A DNA stretch of 64,000 nucleotides from JANOZM01 sp031429355 (GCA_031429355.1 JANOZM010000020.1:25937-89936), one strand, 5' to 3'; shown: positions 9,109-18,847, numbered from the stretch's first letter. Notes: a model not told the origin generated them from the sequence alone. Numbers and translations are program-made.

Positions 9109-10296
9109 ATGAACATTTCAAACACACGACGTAAATTTATTTCGCTTGTCGGCGGTGGCACGGTAACTATTGCATTAGCGCAGCATTCTGCGCCAGCAAG
9201 TGCCGCTAGTTACCCTGCAAAGGCTGTAGAAGCGTGGAAACCAATTGCGTCCAATACAGAAATTCGACGTTGGATGTTAGCGCATGGTTTGCTCGCCCCC
9301 AATCCACACAACCGCCAGCCTTGGATAGCTGATTTGCGGAAGGATGGAGAAATCACCTTAATTTGTGACGGTGATCGACTATTGCCAGAGACCGATCCGT
9401 TTGGTCGGCAAATTCTAATTGGTTGCGGTGCGTTTATCGAGTTAGCGATTATTGCTGCGGCTGAAAAAGGTATTGGAGTTAACGTAGAACTGTTTCCAAA
9501 CGGGGAACCTGCACTGAACCAATTGCCTAAAGGGGCTGTATTTGCTCGGTTAATTTTAGGGGCAACGGGCAGTGCGAATAGAGACGCTTTGTACCCCTCG
9601 ATCGTGAAACGCCATACCAATAAAGGCATTTACGATAACTCCAAAACTATTTCAGTGGCAGACTGGAGCAGCTTGTCGACATCGGCATCGAGCACTGGTC
9701 AGATCGGTAATTTTGTAGCCGATAACGAAAGACGCGCGGCGATTAAAACTATTACGCGTGACTCGTATGAAATAGAGCTAACCACGCCGCGAACCTATCT
9801 AGAGTCGGCCAAGCTGTTTCGAATTGGTTCAAGCGAGATCGAAACGCATCGAGATGGAATTTCCATTACAGGAACAATGCCTTTTCTACTTTCAAAAATT
9901 GGGATGTTTGACCGATTTGAAGTGCCCGTAAAAGGCAGTAGCAATTACAAACGCACAATGGAGCGCTGGCTGCCATTTGAAACGGGCAGCGGCTACTTAT
10001 GGATGGCCAGCAATGGAAACAGCCGTAAGCAGCAATTAGAGATTGGCCGTGGCTACGTCCGTGCTCATTTAAAAGCGACTGCACTAGGAATCGATATGCA
10101 TCCCCTATCGCAAGCTGTTCAAGAGTTTGTCGAAGTAAAAGCTTTAAACTTAGCGTTGCATCGCGTACTTGGTTTAGATAGCCAAAAACAAACATTGCAA
10201 ATGTTGGCTAGGGTTGGGTTTGGTAGTGTTCCAGCCGAGGGCTCGCCACGCAGATCTTTGGACAATGGCATGTTGCTACCGGGCGCACGCAGTTAA
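9109..10296 (+). CDS. Tat-exported nitroreductase-family protein (Acg-like)
   Basis: 395 residues. The N-terminus carries a twin-arginine signal (TRRKFIS followed by a hydrophobic stretch and an Ala-rich cleavage region). The body shows the FMN-binding hallmark APNPHNRQPW near residue 64 and a second half resembling the Acg subgroup, in which two nitroreductase modules are joined. Tat export fits a cofactor-loaded flavoprotein folded in the cytoplasm. The physiological substrate is unknown. It is 47 bases behind the lipoprotein gene and is the last intact gene before the mobile-element region. Confidence 0.86.
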   Translation: MNISNTRRKFISLVGGGTVTIALAQHSAPASAASYPAKAVEAWKPIASNTEIRRWMLAHGLLAPNPHNRQPWIADLRKDGEITLICDGDRLLPETDPFGRQILIGCGAFIELAIIAAAEKGIGVNVELFPNGEPALNQLPKGAVFARLILGATGSANRDALYPSIVKRHTNKGIYDNSKTISVADWSSLSTSASSTGQIGNFVADNERRAAIKTITRDSYEIELTTPRTYLESAKLFRIGSSEIETHRDGISITGTMPFLLSKIGMFDRFEVPVKGSSNYKRTMERWLPFETGSGYLWMASNGNSRKQQLEIGRGYVRAHLKATALGIDMHPLSQAVQEFVEVKALNLALHRVLGLDSQKQTLQMLARVGFGSVPAEGSPRRSLDNGMLLPGARS

Positions 10297-10317
10297 TTAA
10301 AATAGTACGCGCTGCTG

Positions 10318-10429
10318 GCTAAAGCAACACCCAAAGATTTCAGCCCAAATATTTTGGCTTTAAAGGCGGCTGCTTGAAATGCGAATTGGAGTGGGTTGGC
10401 GCGGATTTTCAGCGGTATTTTTGCGCTTG
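10318..10429 (+). repeat. 112-bp dispersed structured repeat, copy 1
   Basis: Begins GCTAAAGCAACACCC and ends TTTTGCGCTTG. Two near-identical copies lie at 21403 and 23525. The left half can fold: TTTCAGCC pairs with GGC-GGCTGCTTGAAA across an AT-rich loop that itself contains AGCC/GGCT. It is not coding and lies 22 bases after the nitroreductase stop. Its nature (element end or REP-like unit) is inferred only from repetition. Confidence 0.9.
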
Positions 10430-10635
10430 AATGGCCGTTTTGCCGATGCAATCACGCAGATAAACTGTTATGCAATTAAGTCGAACGCTTATTGCGCGAG
10501 GTGAAACGTCCGCAGCGGCAGCGAAAGGGTTTTTAAAATGCTTATATCCGCTTTAGCGCTCGGTGCAATTGGACCAAGGCGCATTATCGTTGTATGGAAG
10601 AACTAACGTTTGAATAACCCACACAATTTATTGTC

Positions 10636-10970
10636 ATGCGAGAATACGTTGAGATCGTCGGCTCGCTCACTAAACGAATTCGCATCACCAAGACTGGCAA
10701 TGGACACGTTCGTCGACTACTCATTGAGACGGCTTGGGCTTACCGTCACCCTGCCCGAAAGTCCAAGGTCATACAACGCCGTACTGAGCGCACGCCACAA
10801 GCGGCTCAAGATATTTTTGGAAAGTGCAAGCTCGACTGCGTTCACGCTACCGGCGGTTGGAGGCGCGCGGCAAACTCAAGGTGCAAGTCATCACAGCCAT
10901 TGCCCGCGAACTCGCAGTCTTCGTTTGGTCAACCGGACAAATGACAACCAACCCAACTGTAAACGCGTAA
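10636..10970 (+). pseudogene. IS110-family transposase relic (C-terminal part)
   Basis: The frame from the ATG at 10636 reads RITKTGNGHVRRLLIETAWA followed by YRHPAR, the highly conserved C-terminal block of IS110/IS116/IS902 transposases. After about 50 codons the reading frame shifts. The continuation is found in another frame as KVQARLRSRYRRLEARGK, then VITAIARELAVFVW. The N-terminal DEDD catalytic half is absent. This is therefore a dead 3' fragment of an insertion sequence. Confidence 0.85.
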
Positions 10971-11787
10971 AGGAAAAATGATGATCATGCAGTGTATTAG
11001 CAGCAGAGCGGACAACGGTGGCGAATTGGCAAACGCTGCCCTCGAAATTACTAGGAGGCCGAGTTTTGAATTCAAGCAACGCAACGACCCTCGAATATAG
11101 AGCGAGGCATTGCGCGCCGAATCGGTTGTCATGCGCGAATTAAGTTAATCCTACAACCCGCGTATGTCAGGCTGATCAACCGTCGCGGTGCTATTTGTTC
11201 TGCCGACCATACATTACAGTAAAAAACCAAAAGTTCGGAGTAATTTGACAGGTCAATACATATCAGTGTCTTTAAAAGCCATTTTTGCCAACCCTCTTAA
11301 AATTCCAAGGCACAAAGTCAAATCGACGGTTCTTCATGCATCGCTTTTTTGAACTGAATCTATTGGCAGCGAGGCTAGTCAGAGGGGTGTTGCCCGACCG
11401 AGCTCACGACCCGGATGTGGCCAGTTTTCAGAAGGGAGTTGCCATTTCTGGTTTCTGGTGCCGTTTTGAGAGCAAATGGCACTGTGAATCGCCGCAAAGA
11501 CAGTCAATTTAGGCGTGAAAATAATTCTGTACTTTGGCTTGTGCGGTTGGATGTTTTATCCGTCATTGGTGGGCCTGCAGCAGTGAGCTACTTTGAAAAC
11601 ACCGTTGTCGCACTTCCAAAAAAAGTATGTTTGCATTACCTTTTCGTCGGCGAATGTGGAGGTATTTAAGTATTTGACAAGGTAGACTACAGATTAAAGT
11701 CAGATACGTTTTCACCTTTAGTCGTGAAGCCAAATGTTATTACAACAAACTTAAGCAGCCCAACATCCAAAGAATAAAGGCCAAGCA
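10971..11787. other. Intergenic region without a recognisable gene
   Basis: The first part, to about 11150, probably is the 3' end of the IS110 element, since it directly follows the transposase relic. I see no gene in the remainder: short open frames here lack family motifs and ribosome-binding sites. The end of the stretch supplies the upstream region of the Detocs operon, with an AAAGG ribosome-binding site at 11777-11780. A promoter cannot be placed with confidence. Confidence 0.6.
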
Positions 11788-14700
11788 TTGAGTAACTCGA
11801 AGTGGAATAAAAACAAACATTCGATTTTGCAAGCTAAGGTCAGACGCCCTGATTCGCGATACAACGGAATCCATCAGTTTCGGGGGACGGTCGACGATTC
11901 TGAGTATTTTCGAGCCTATCGACTGCTATTTCCCCTGAAAGCATCTCTGCAGGATTATCACGGTAGCCCGTTCCCAAAGAAGGCCGTCCAAATATTTGGA
12001 AATAAGGCCCCTAAAAATGCCGTTTCAGCTTTCCGTGAAATTCTTTGGTCGATTGCAAGATGCCAATTATTTGCAGAAAGCCTTAAACAATTTGTTGTGC
12101 AAAAAGAAGTTTTTGAGCGCGCTATATTGCAAAGTCAGTTCGACAAGGCGGTTGCAGAGCTCGATAAGATTGAAGACTCTTTCGGCAAATCAGTATGGAT
12201 GTACCAGAACCGGATTGCTAGCGCCCATATCTCGAGCAACGAGGGAACGCCGTCCGAAATGGCTGCATTGGTCCTTGAAGAAGTTAAGATAAATCCAATT
12301 CTCCATCCTTTGATGCACTATATTCGCCGTCGAATTGAAGGCGCATCGTTACCCGAAAAGCTGCTGGCGGAAATAGGGGAGTTCGTCCAACCAGAGACTC
12401 TTTTCAACTATTTTCGGGCGAAGACATTGGATTTTTCCGACTCGAGTGAAAAGGCAGTCGCAAGTCTACTTTTTTTTGATTCGCAAGCTTCACTTATTGA
12501 CCACTACACCTCTCTCGTTTTGACTCTTCAAGCAGCGACGTCAGATCGAACGCTGACTAAGGAGATGCATGCACACATATTGCCACCGCTTGCCAAATTA
12601 CATGAGGAGACTAACGATCGGCGCCTGCTTGGAGTCTTGGTTGCCCTTGGTCGCCCATCAAAGAACGCTTGGGAATTCGATCCGGTCCGGGCTAACGCTC
12701 TAGAAGCTTACACGCTCGGGAATTACACGGAATGCTGTGACTTGGCAGAGAGGGTACTCAAGGCCGAACCGTTAGACAGTGCTATCCGCTTACTTCGGGT
12801 TAAGGCCGAGGTCGCGGGGCAGATTCCGATGCAAACTGAACCGGGATTGAGTGGCGAGATCCACACCCATTTGTTTAACTTACTTTCTGCAAATATGGAT
12901 TTCTTCCCAAGTGCCCACGCGCTGCTTGTATTATCGAATCGGTATAGTGACCATCAGTCGATGCTTTATCTCAAAGCTGCAGCTTGGTACGAAATGGGTG
13001 CCGAGGATGATTCGAGGACGCCGATGTGGATGCGAGATATGTACGTTAGAGACTTCGTCGCTACTCCTTTTCTAGCTCTTACACTTGAACCGCGCCAATC
13101 GCAATTGGTGGTCGGTGAATTGCTGAAAAGTAATGCATATCCAGCGACGCTGGCACTGGTTTCAGAAATCCTATCGGACGCTGAAATTGAACCGGAATCA
13201 ATAAACCCGCGATTGGCAAGGTACGTAGCACGGGAAAGGCTTTCAAAGCGAAGATTTGTCGAGGCCGCATATTTATACGGATACGCTGCCGTCTCTGAGA
13301 AACGACATGCTGTTCGTTTGCGCGCCCTAGGGGGTAAAGCCTTAGCGCTCATGCTAGATGGTCAATTCCAGTCAGCACTTGACACAGTAATAAATGCCTT
13401 TTTGGAAAGTCCCAACGCGCCAACGCTGCTTCCATTTCGAGAGATGGTAGGTTTGCTCCCGGATGCCGATTTGTGGCCCAACACGATCAATCTCGGTTTA
13501 CTGCTCAATCTCGCAAGCCAATTTGATCTCGATGACGATATTAGCAAGTTGAGGCTGGCTTTCGAAAAGTTTTGTGAGGTAAATGCAATTACTAGGCCAA
13601 GTGAATTGGCGGAGGAGACTGATCGTTTTGGCTTGCCAAATATTATTGCTTTTCTCGATCACGTTTGGCAGCCAGAAGTGATGCGGCAGACTCTTCTATA
13701 TATGAGCCCCGAGGAAATCGAAGAGGCGCGCATTGAGGCGTGTCAGGTATTGGTTAAGATTGACGTCGTCAAAGCACGTGCACACAAAGAAGAACTGGCA
13801 TCAAGAATTAAACAGCAGGAGATTGCGAAAACAACTGCGTTAGTCGAAAAGAGTAAGGTCTATGTGGACATAGAGGCTATAAAAAGATCCCTCCGAAATA
13901 AGCTAAAGCCGTCTTACACTCAATACAAGAACTCAATTTCGCTGCATGGAAAACATCCGAATGCACTGTTGCAAAAAATACAAGCAGCCCTAGAGGGACT
14001 GGACGCTTCGACATCACTTCCAACTTTGCTTTCTTCTCTGCACTTTGTCGAAGGCCAAGAACATCTAACACAATCGGATATTCAGTTTGACGCACTCTTT
14101 GCGGAAATCACCAAGGAGTTTCTCACGGGCGATCACGGGTTGAATGCTTATTTAAGCACTAGAGTGCGGCACGGTAAGCTGGTTGACGCACTGAGAAAGT
14201 CAGTGGCGGATGAGCATCTAATGACTGCGCGTCTAGACGATGGAACCTACGTGCCAAACGTTTTTTGGGATAGTCAACTCACCGATACCAGTCGTCGAAC
14301 AGCAATAGTTGACGCTCTTAGTAAATTTTGCGTGAAACTTGATACAACTCTTTTCCATGTCCGTGACAAGCGAATTCAAATTCGAACGTACTACGATCTC
14401 AAAGCGCTGGACGAGAACACGGAAGGCCTTTTCGTATATCAATTTTCAAACCTTGAACGCAAGTTGATGGAAAGCTACGATACAGATTTCAAAGATTTTG
14501 ACGAACTGATTGTTAAGTGTGTTGACTCGCTGTGGGAAAAAACTGACTCTAATTTAGTCTTAGTTCGCGAATTTCTTTCCGATAGACTCAGAGCAGAAGT
14601 AATAAAGCATTTTGATGAATTGGCCGCAAATCTTACGGTGATTTGCGATGGGCTCCTTCCCAGCGGTTTATCAAATGCGATTGCAAGGTCTAGAACGGCG

Positions 14701-15258
14701 ACCCAGCAGGCGTTGGATCAAGTTGTGGCTTGGTTTGTACGCAGCGAAGTATATGATCGTCAGGATTTCGACATAGATTTCCCCGGTCAGATTGCCGCCA
14801 GCATGGTCCATCGAACACTATCGGTACAGTCGGACTGGTTAGGCCCCGAGTACGGAACCATGGAGGCGGACACGAAATTGCCAGGAAGATCGCTTGATAC
14901 TTTGGTCGACATATTTTACGCGCTCTTTGAAAATGCAGTGAAATATGCCGAACTTGAATTGGTTCCGCTCAAAGTTAGGGTTTCCGCTAAGTTCGAAAAG
15001 GGTGAGTTTTCGGCCATCGTTGTCAGTGATGTAAAGGAACCAACTGATGCACGTTTGGTAGAGCTTGAGTCGCTGAGAGCCTCGTTGGCAAACCAGGAGT
15101 CACGCCGACTAGCGCAGACGGAAGGACGAAGTGGATTTCGGAAGATATTACTTGCGTTGAGCAGCCCTCTTTACAAGAATCCCTCACTTGAGTTTGATCA
15201 TGACCGAGCAGGTTTGTTCAAGGTATTGTTTAGATTTCGAATTTCGGAGGCTTTATGA
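11788..15258 (+). CDS. dtcA: Detocs sensor histidine kinase DtcA
   Basis: A 1156-residue soluble protein from a TTG start, with AAAGG seven bases upstream. The N-terminal ~600 residues are helical and repeat-like (TPR-type), suitable for sensing. A charged helical region with likely coiled coil follows near 640-690. The C-terminus is a HATPase-type kinase domain with N-box YALFENAVKYA (Asn near 1049), a weak D-box (VVSDVKEP) and a glycine element (GRSGFRK). In Detocs, established as an anti-phage two-component system, DtcA senses infection and passes phosphate to the receivers. The assignment rests mainly on operon architecture: the next two genes overlap by four bases each and encode a lone receiver and a receiver-phosphorylase fusion. 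The phospho-acceptor histidine is not obvious to me. Confidence 0.82.
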   Translation: MSNSKWNKNKHSILQAKVRRPDSRYNGIHQFRGTVDDSEYFRAYRLLFPLKASLQDYHGSPFPKKAVQIFGNKAPKNAVSAFREILWSIARCQLFAESLKQFVVQKEVFERAILQSQFDKAVAELDKIEDSFGKSVWMYQNRIASAHISSNEGTPSEMAALVLEEVKINPILHPLMHYIRRRIEGASLPEKLLAEIGEFVQPETLFNYFRAKTLDFSDSSEKAVASLLFFDSQASLIDHYTSLVLTLQAATSDRTLTKEMHAHILPPLAKLHEETNDRRLLGVLVALGRPSKNAWEFDPVRANALEAYTLGNYTECCDLAERVLKAEPLDSAIRLLRVKAEVAGQIPMQTEPGLSGEIHTHLFNLLSANMDFFPSAHALLVLSNRYSDHQSMLYLKAAAWYEMGAEDDSRTPMWMRDMYVRDFVATPFLALTLEPRQSQLVVGELLKSNAYPATLALVSEILSDAEIEPESINPRLARYVARERLSKRRFVEAAYLYGYAAVSEKRHAVRLRALGGKALALMLDGQFQSALDTVINAFLESPNAPTLLPFREMVGLLPDADLWPNTINLGLLLNLASQFDLDDDISKLRLAFEKFCEVNAITRPSELAEETDRFGLPNIIAFLDHVWQPEVMRQTLLYMSPEEIEEARIEACQVLVKIDVVKARAHKEELASRIKQQEIAKTTALVEKSKVYVDIEAIKRSLRNKLKPSYTQYKNSISLHGKHPNALLQKIQAALEGLDASTSLPTLLSSLHFVEGQEHLTQSDIQFDALFAEITKEFLTGDHGLNAYLSTRVRHGKLVDALRKSVADEHLMTARLDDGTYVPNVFWDSQLTDTSRRTAIVDALSKFCVKLDTTLFHVRDKRIQIRTYYDLKALDENTEGLFVYQFSNLERKLMESYDTDFKDFDELIVKCVDSLWEKTDSNLVLVREFLSDRLRAEVIKHFDELAANLTVICDGLLPSGLSNAIARSRTATQQALDQVVAWFVRSEVYDRQDFDIDFPGQIAASMVHRTLSVQSDWLGPEYGTMEADTKLPGRSLDTLVDIFYALFENAVKYAELELVPLKVRVSAKFEKGEFSAIVVSDVKEPTDARLVELESLRASLANQESRRLAQTEGRSGFRKILLALSSPLYKNPSLEFDHDRAGLFKVLFRFRISEAL

Positions 15259-15710
15259 ACTTACTTTTTGTTGAAGATGATGATGACAAAGCCCACAAAA
15301 TAGCCGCACACATTCTTTCTATCGATAACGCAATAAAACTCAATCGAGCAAAGTCTTTCACGAGCGCACTTCGTTCCTTGGTACAAAACCGGACAGACAT
15401 TGATGGAGTTATTCTGGATATGAGCATGCCAAATCACGATGACTCTACGGAAGCGCCCGAGAATTTTGCGGGTAGAGATTTACTTCGCCAATGTAAACTT
15501 AGAAAGATAGAGAAACCCACGGTTGTGGTGACCATGCTCGACTTGTTTGGCACGGGGAGAGCCCAACTTACTTTGGCCCAACTTGATCAACAGCTTGCGA
15601 AAGAGTTTTCACCCTCGTATTTGGGGATCGTTTACTATAGCTCGGCTCAGGAATCTTGGAAAGCACAGCTTGCCGCGAAAATTAAATTGATCAAAGAGGC
15701 GCGAAATTGA
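15255..15710 (+). CDS. dtcB: Detocs stand-alone receiver protein DtcB
   Basis: A 151-residue single receiver domain. It has an acidic cluster EDDDD at 7-11, phospho-acceptor Asp55 in VILDMSMPN, and a switch Thr in VVVTML. No output domain follows. In the described Detocs systems DtcB acts as a phosphate sink that absorbs leaky signal from the kinase and so protects the cell from accidental effector firing. The ATG overlaps the kinase stop as ATGA, and its own stop overlaps the next start, which enforces tight co-translation of the three proteins. The insertion between strands 3 and 4 (DDSTEAPENFAGRD) is longer than in typical CheY-like receivers. Confidence 0.85.
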   Translation: MNLLFVEDDDDKAHKIAAHILSIDNAIKLNRAKSFTSALRSLVQNRTDIDGVILDMSMPNHDDSTEAPENFAGRDLLRQCKLRKIEKPTVVVTMLDLFGTGRAQLTLAQLDQQLAKEFSPSYLGIVYYSSAQESWKAQLAAKIKLIKEARN

Positions 15711-16912
15711 AGCTCCTAATTGTTGACGACGTGCACCAAAAGGTTGAAATGGTCGCCAAGGCGGTAGCCGAATCAGGGCTAGCCGTAAAAATTACACACG
15801 AAACCAACGCGCGTAGCGCTCGCAAAAGACTCCGAGATGAGGAATTTGATTTACTTCTTGTTGACTTGCAACTGCCAGATGTGGCTGGTGATGCTCCTAG
15901 CCAGCGCGGCGGGTTAGAGTTTTTCGATTTATTAATGCAGGACGTTAAAGCAAATCTTCCCGCTGAAATTCTCTTCATCACAAGCGAGGACGGACTTGTA
16001 GACAATGGTCGGCGTGAAGTTGCGCTTCGAGGCAGCGCGCTTTGTTCTATGTCGAGCTCCAATGAAAGTTGGATCGTCCCGCTTGTTGGGCAGTTGAAAT
16101 TGGCTTCGCGGCGGGCTGCTAGGAAGCCCGTAAAGGCCGATGGAGTCATCGTAACCGCCTTAGGGACAGAGCTGGAGGCGGTTTTGGCTCTCAATTGCGG
16201 TTGGACGCAGCTCCGGGTGGACGGTGACCCAACGCTTTACCACAAAGGTACTTTACAGACTGACGACGGAGCTAGAACGATTGTCGCCGCTAGTGCGTTG
16301 CGTAAAGGTATGGCCGCGTCCTCCGCGCTGGCAACTAAACTGGTCTTGAAGTTCCGTCCGCGATTGCTAGCGATGACGGGCATTTGTGCGGGGGTAAGAG
16401 ATAAGACTAGTCTAGGAGATGTAGTTGTCGGCGCTCCGACCTGGGACTGGGGAAGTGGTAAGCACGCGGAGAGCGACGAGGGTTCGGCAATTTTCAAGGT
16501 CTCTCCGAAGCAAAGTGATCTGAGCGTTGGGCTTGCAACCTTGTGCCACGAAATCGCAGGCTGTTCAACTTTTAAAAAGGGCGTACGCGCGAACTGGACT
16601 TCCACCGTGCCCAACGGAGAGTTTAAATGTCACGTGGGCCCGATGGCTTCGGGTGCGAGTGTCATTGCCAACGCATCTGTCGCGCGCGAGATTTCTGGCC
16701 AGAATCGTGATTTGATTGCCATTGAAATGGAGGCGTTCGCGGTCATGGTTGCGGCTGAGTATGCGACAACTACGCCACTTTCTGCGATTGCTTTCAAGAG
16801 TGTTTGTGATTTTGCAGATTCTGAGAAACAGGATTGTTGGCAGCCGTACGCTGCCTACACCAGCGCTCAATTCGCGAACGAGTTTTTTGTTAGGTTTTTC
16901 TCGCGGGAGTGA
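15707..16912 (+). CDS. dtcC: Detocs effector: receiver fused to nucleoside-phosphorylase domain, DtcC
   Basis: 401 residues from a TTG start overlapping the dtcB stop (TTGA). Residues 1-125 form a receiver with DD at 7-8 and phospho-acceptor Asp53 (LLVDLQLPD). Residues ~144-400 are a purine/uridine phosphorylase (PNP/MTA-SAH nucleosidase) fold with GICAGVRDK, LGDVVVGAP, the substrate-binding IEMEAFA and the catalytic-Asp segment KSVCDFAD. In Detocs, phosphorylated DtcC cleaves ATP to adenine and ribose-5'-triphosphate, stopping phage growth. All the visible PNP motifs are present, so an active effector is likely. An IS91 relic begins just behind it. Confidence 0.88.
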   Translation: MKLLIVDDVHQKVEMVAKAVAESGLAVKITHETNARSARKRLRDEEFDLLLVDLQLPDVAGDAPSQRGGLEFFDLLMQDVKANLPAEILFITSEDGLVDNGRREVALRGSALCSMSSSNESWIVPLVGQLKLASRRAARKPVKADGVIVTALGTELEAVLALNCGWTQLRVDGDPTLYHKGTLQTDDGARTIVAASALRKGMAASSALATKLVLKFRPRLLAMTGICAGVRDKTSLGDVVVGAPTWDWGSGKHAESDEGSAIFKVSPKQSDLSVGLATLCHEIAGCSTFKKGVRANWTSTVPNGEFKCHVGPMASGASVIANASVAREISGQNRDLIAIEMEAFAVMVAAEYATTTPLSAIAFKSVCDFADSEKQDCWQPYAAYTSAQFANEFFVRFFSRE

Positions 16913-16984
16913 CGGGTTGGTGTCTTGGCGCCCAAGCGCCAGCGCCAATATAGCAAGCTCTGCAATTCTTACTACGCGCAATTA

Positions 16985-17285
16985 TCGCTAGTGTGATGAA
17001 ACGCTTGGTTCGCCAAGGCGTATTGGTACAAGAGCACGATCAATGGTATAGGGTGGATGGTGTTGCCGACGATGGCGATGCCAGTGCACTGAGGCCGCTG
17101 CAGCAAGGCTCGATTGTTGACCAGCGCTGGCTAACGAACGAGTCAAGATCAACGGGCGAGGGCAGGTGGAGTTAAAGCTAAAGACGCCATGGCGCGACGG
17201 CACTACGCATCACGTGATGTCGCCGTTGGAGTTCATGCAAAGGTTGGCAGCATTGGGTAGGCATCCGACGGTGGCCGCATTGTAA
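16985..17285 (+). pseudogene. IS91-family transposase relic, copy 1
   Basis: Starts with KRLVRQGVLVQEHDQWYRV and, after an internal deletion of about 190 bases relative to copy 2, continues with LANERVKINGEGQVELKLK and the family signature WRDGTTHHVMSPLEFMQRLA. These are C-terminal blocks of IS91/IS1294-type Y2 rolling-circle transposases. The catalytic tyrosine region is missing and the fragment has stops, so it cannot move itself. A short homologous flank (about 16948-16984) also matches copy 2 at 22993. Confidence 0.85.
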
Positions 17286-17497
17286 TCGTTGCGTAAATAA
17301 ATCAAAGTCTTTTGTTTATAAAAAACGAGATCGATTATGCAAGAGCATTCTGATTTGAACGTTGATTGTGAATTAAACGCGTTAATTGTCGAAGCGTTTG
17401 GGTTGGGCCAAACTATTGAAGCGGGTGTTCAACTTGGACTTAACCTGTTGCCCGCACTGTGGTGGGTAATTGAAAGCCTGATCGGACGCTTACGATC

Positions 17498-17734
17498 GTT
17501 GGTAAGGACGAGCCCTTTGTATCGGCTTTTCGCGACAAGCTCGCGGGTTACGTGCGGATGTATTCCTTCCTGAGTCAGATCCTTCCTTACGCAGATCGTG
17601 ATCTTGAAATGCTTTACAGCTACGATCGTTTTTTGCTGCTACATTTGCGACTAGATCGCGAGAATACCGCGGTGCAATTACGCGCTGTTTTCGCTTTCAT
17701 GCGGCCATTGATATTTAACCTTCAATTCGTTTAA
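17498..17734 (+). pseudogene. hsdR: Type I restriction enzyme HsdR C-terminal fragment
   Basis: One frame reads VGKDEPFVSAFRDKLAGY, then VRMYSFLSQILPYADRDLE and MLYSYDRFLLLHL. This strongly resembles the helical C-terminal region of type I restriction HsdR (FVRLYAFLSQ...D.DLEKLY pattern). No helicase or nuclease domains remain upstream: the preceding ~200 bases read only short broken frames. Its 3' end overlaps the end of the convergent HigA-ImmA gene. I read it as a leftover of a lost restriction system; family assignment is by motif memory only. Confidence 0.6.
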
Positions 17735-18823
17735 GTATGAATAAAGGATTTTTTTCTCGTGTTGCAATCGACCTACGACAATGCCTAGCGCAATTTGCTG
17801 TTGTTTTGCAAATCTTGTAATTGAGATTCTTGTAAATTGGCCTGCCGCTAAAAACTGATTGAATTGATCTTGCGGAATCAAATAATCTCGCGCAAAGGCA
17901 TCCGCTTCAGCTTCTTCTCGAGGGTTCAGGCCTGAGTCGTCACCCAACAGATCTAAAAAGGTAAGTGACTTACCGTGCTTAACAATATGGCCTGCTTCAT
18001 GAAAAAAGGTAAACCATAATTTATCGTCAGACTTACCGCGTGCGCTTAAAAATATTAGGGCTTTCGTCGGCGTTAACCACTTCGCTGCCCCGCTGACTGG
18101 GCATCCCCTTGGCGCCGGTGCCATGACGACAGCAACCCCCGCATCGGCACAGAGTTGCCTTGTACGAGGAATAAACAGATTTGGGTCGCGCTCGTTAGTT
18201 AATGTGCGAACTTGAGCAAGTGCTTTAGCAAATTTATTCTCATCATATTCCGCACAAATTATGCTGTCGGCGAGTTTTTCGCCTTGTCTTAACCACGCCG
18301 AAACCGCGGCACCATTTCTCGCTAGAGTTGGCGAAGCTCTGTACGCAGTTACGGGAGTACTGTAAGTCGTACGCCAAGCGTCTACGCTAGAAACCGCGTA
18401 AAATTTCAAGCACTCAAGCACTTGATATGTTTTGTTGGGTTCTTTGGCAACCCAACCAAACTTGACCATGTCATTTACGGGCAATTCTTTAAGCCAAGGT
18501 ATGTCCGTTTCAAGCGCCTTTAGTTCTTGCTTGCGGGCTAATTGCTCTTGATATTGCGCTTCTAATGTGACCCAAAATCGAACTGTGCTGCCCAATACTT
18601 TTTCGAGTTTTGCCGCTGTGTCTTGGGTAATCGGTACCGCGCTTTTTAAAAGCTGATTGACGTGCTTGGTACTCAAACCGGTGCGACGCGCAAGGTCGGC
18701 CTGTTTCCATCCGCGTTCTTGCAAAATATCGTTGATAGTGTCGCCCGGTTTTGCAATCCAGTCGGGAGTTAATTCGGCCAAAGACTGATAGCGTACTGAT
18801 GCACTTGAAACTTGCTTAGTCAT
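17678..18823 (-). CDS. HigA-like antitoxin fused to ImmA/IrrE metallopeptidase domain
   Basis: 381 residues. An XRE-type helix-turn-helix lies near residues 30-80 (WKQADLARRTGLSTKHVNQL, the HigA pattern). The C-terminal ImmA/IrrE zinc peptidase domain has FFHEAGHI (HExxH, about residue 275) and a downstream acidic ligand in REEAEADAFARDYL. HTH-ImmA fusions act as repressors or antitoxins that can be inactivated by cleavage. It lies 24 bases downstream of a RelE/HigB-like toxin, so the two form a toxin-antitoxin module within the defence island. Confidence 0.87.
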   Translation of the reverse strand: MTKQVSSASVRYQSLAELTPDWIAKPGDTINDILQERGWKQADLARRTGLSTKHVNQLLKSAVPITQDTAAKLEKVLGSTVRFWVTLEAQYQEQLARKQELKALETDIPWLKELPVNDMVKFGWVAKEPNKTYQVLECLKFYAVSSVDAWRTTYSTPVTAYRASPTLARNGAAVSAWLRQGEKLADSIICAEYDENKFAKALAQVRTLTNERDPNLFIPRTRQLCADAGVAVVMAPAPRGCPVSGAAKWLTPTKALIFLSARGKSDDKLWFTFFHEAGHIVKHGKSLTFLDLLGDDSGLNPREEAEADAFARDYLIPQDQFNQFLAAGQFTRISITRFAKQQQIALGIVVGRLQHEKKILYSYLNELKVKYQWPHESENSA

Positions 18824-18847
18824 GATAGTCCACCACTTCTGTAATTG

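Noticed and set aside
11674..11702. TTGACA that might be a -35 box before dtcA
   Set aside because: No acceptable -10 box 16-18 bases later.
16565..16981. Long minus-strand open frame inside dtcC
   Set aside because: Antisense shadow of a well-supported gene with no family motifs.
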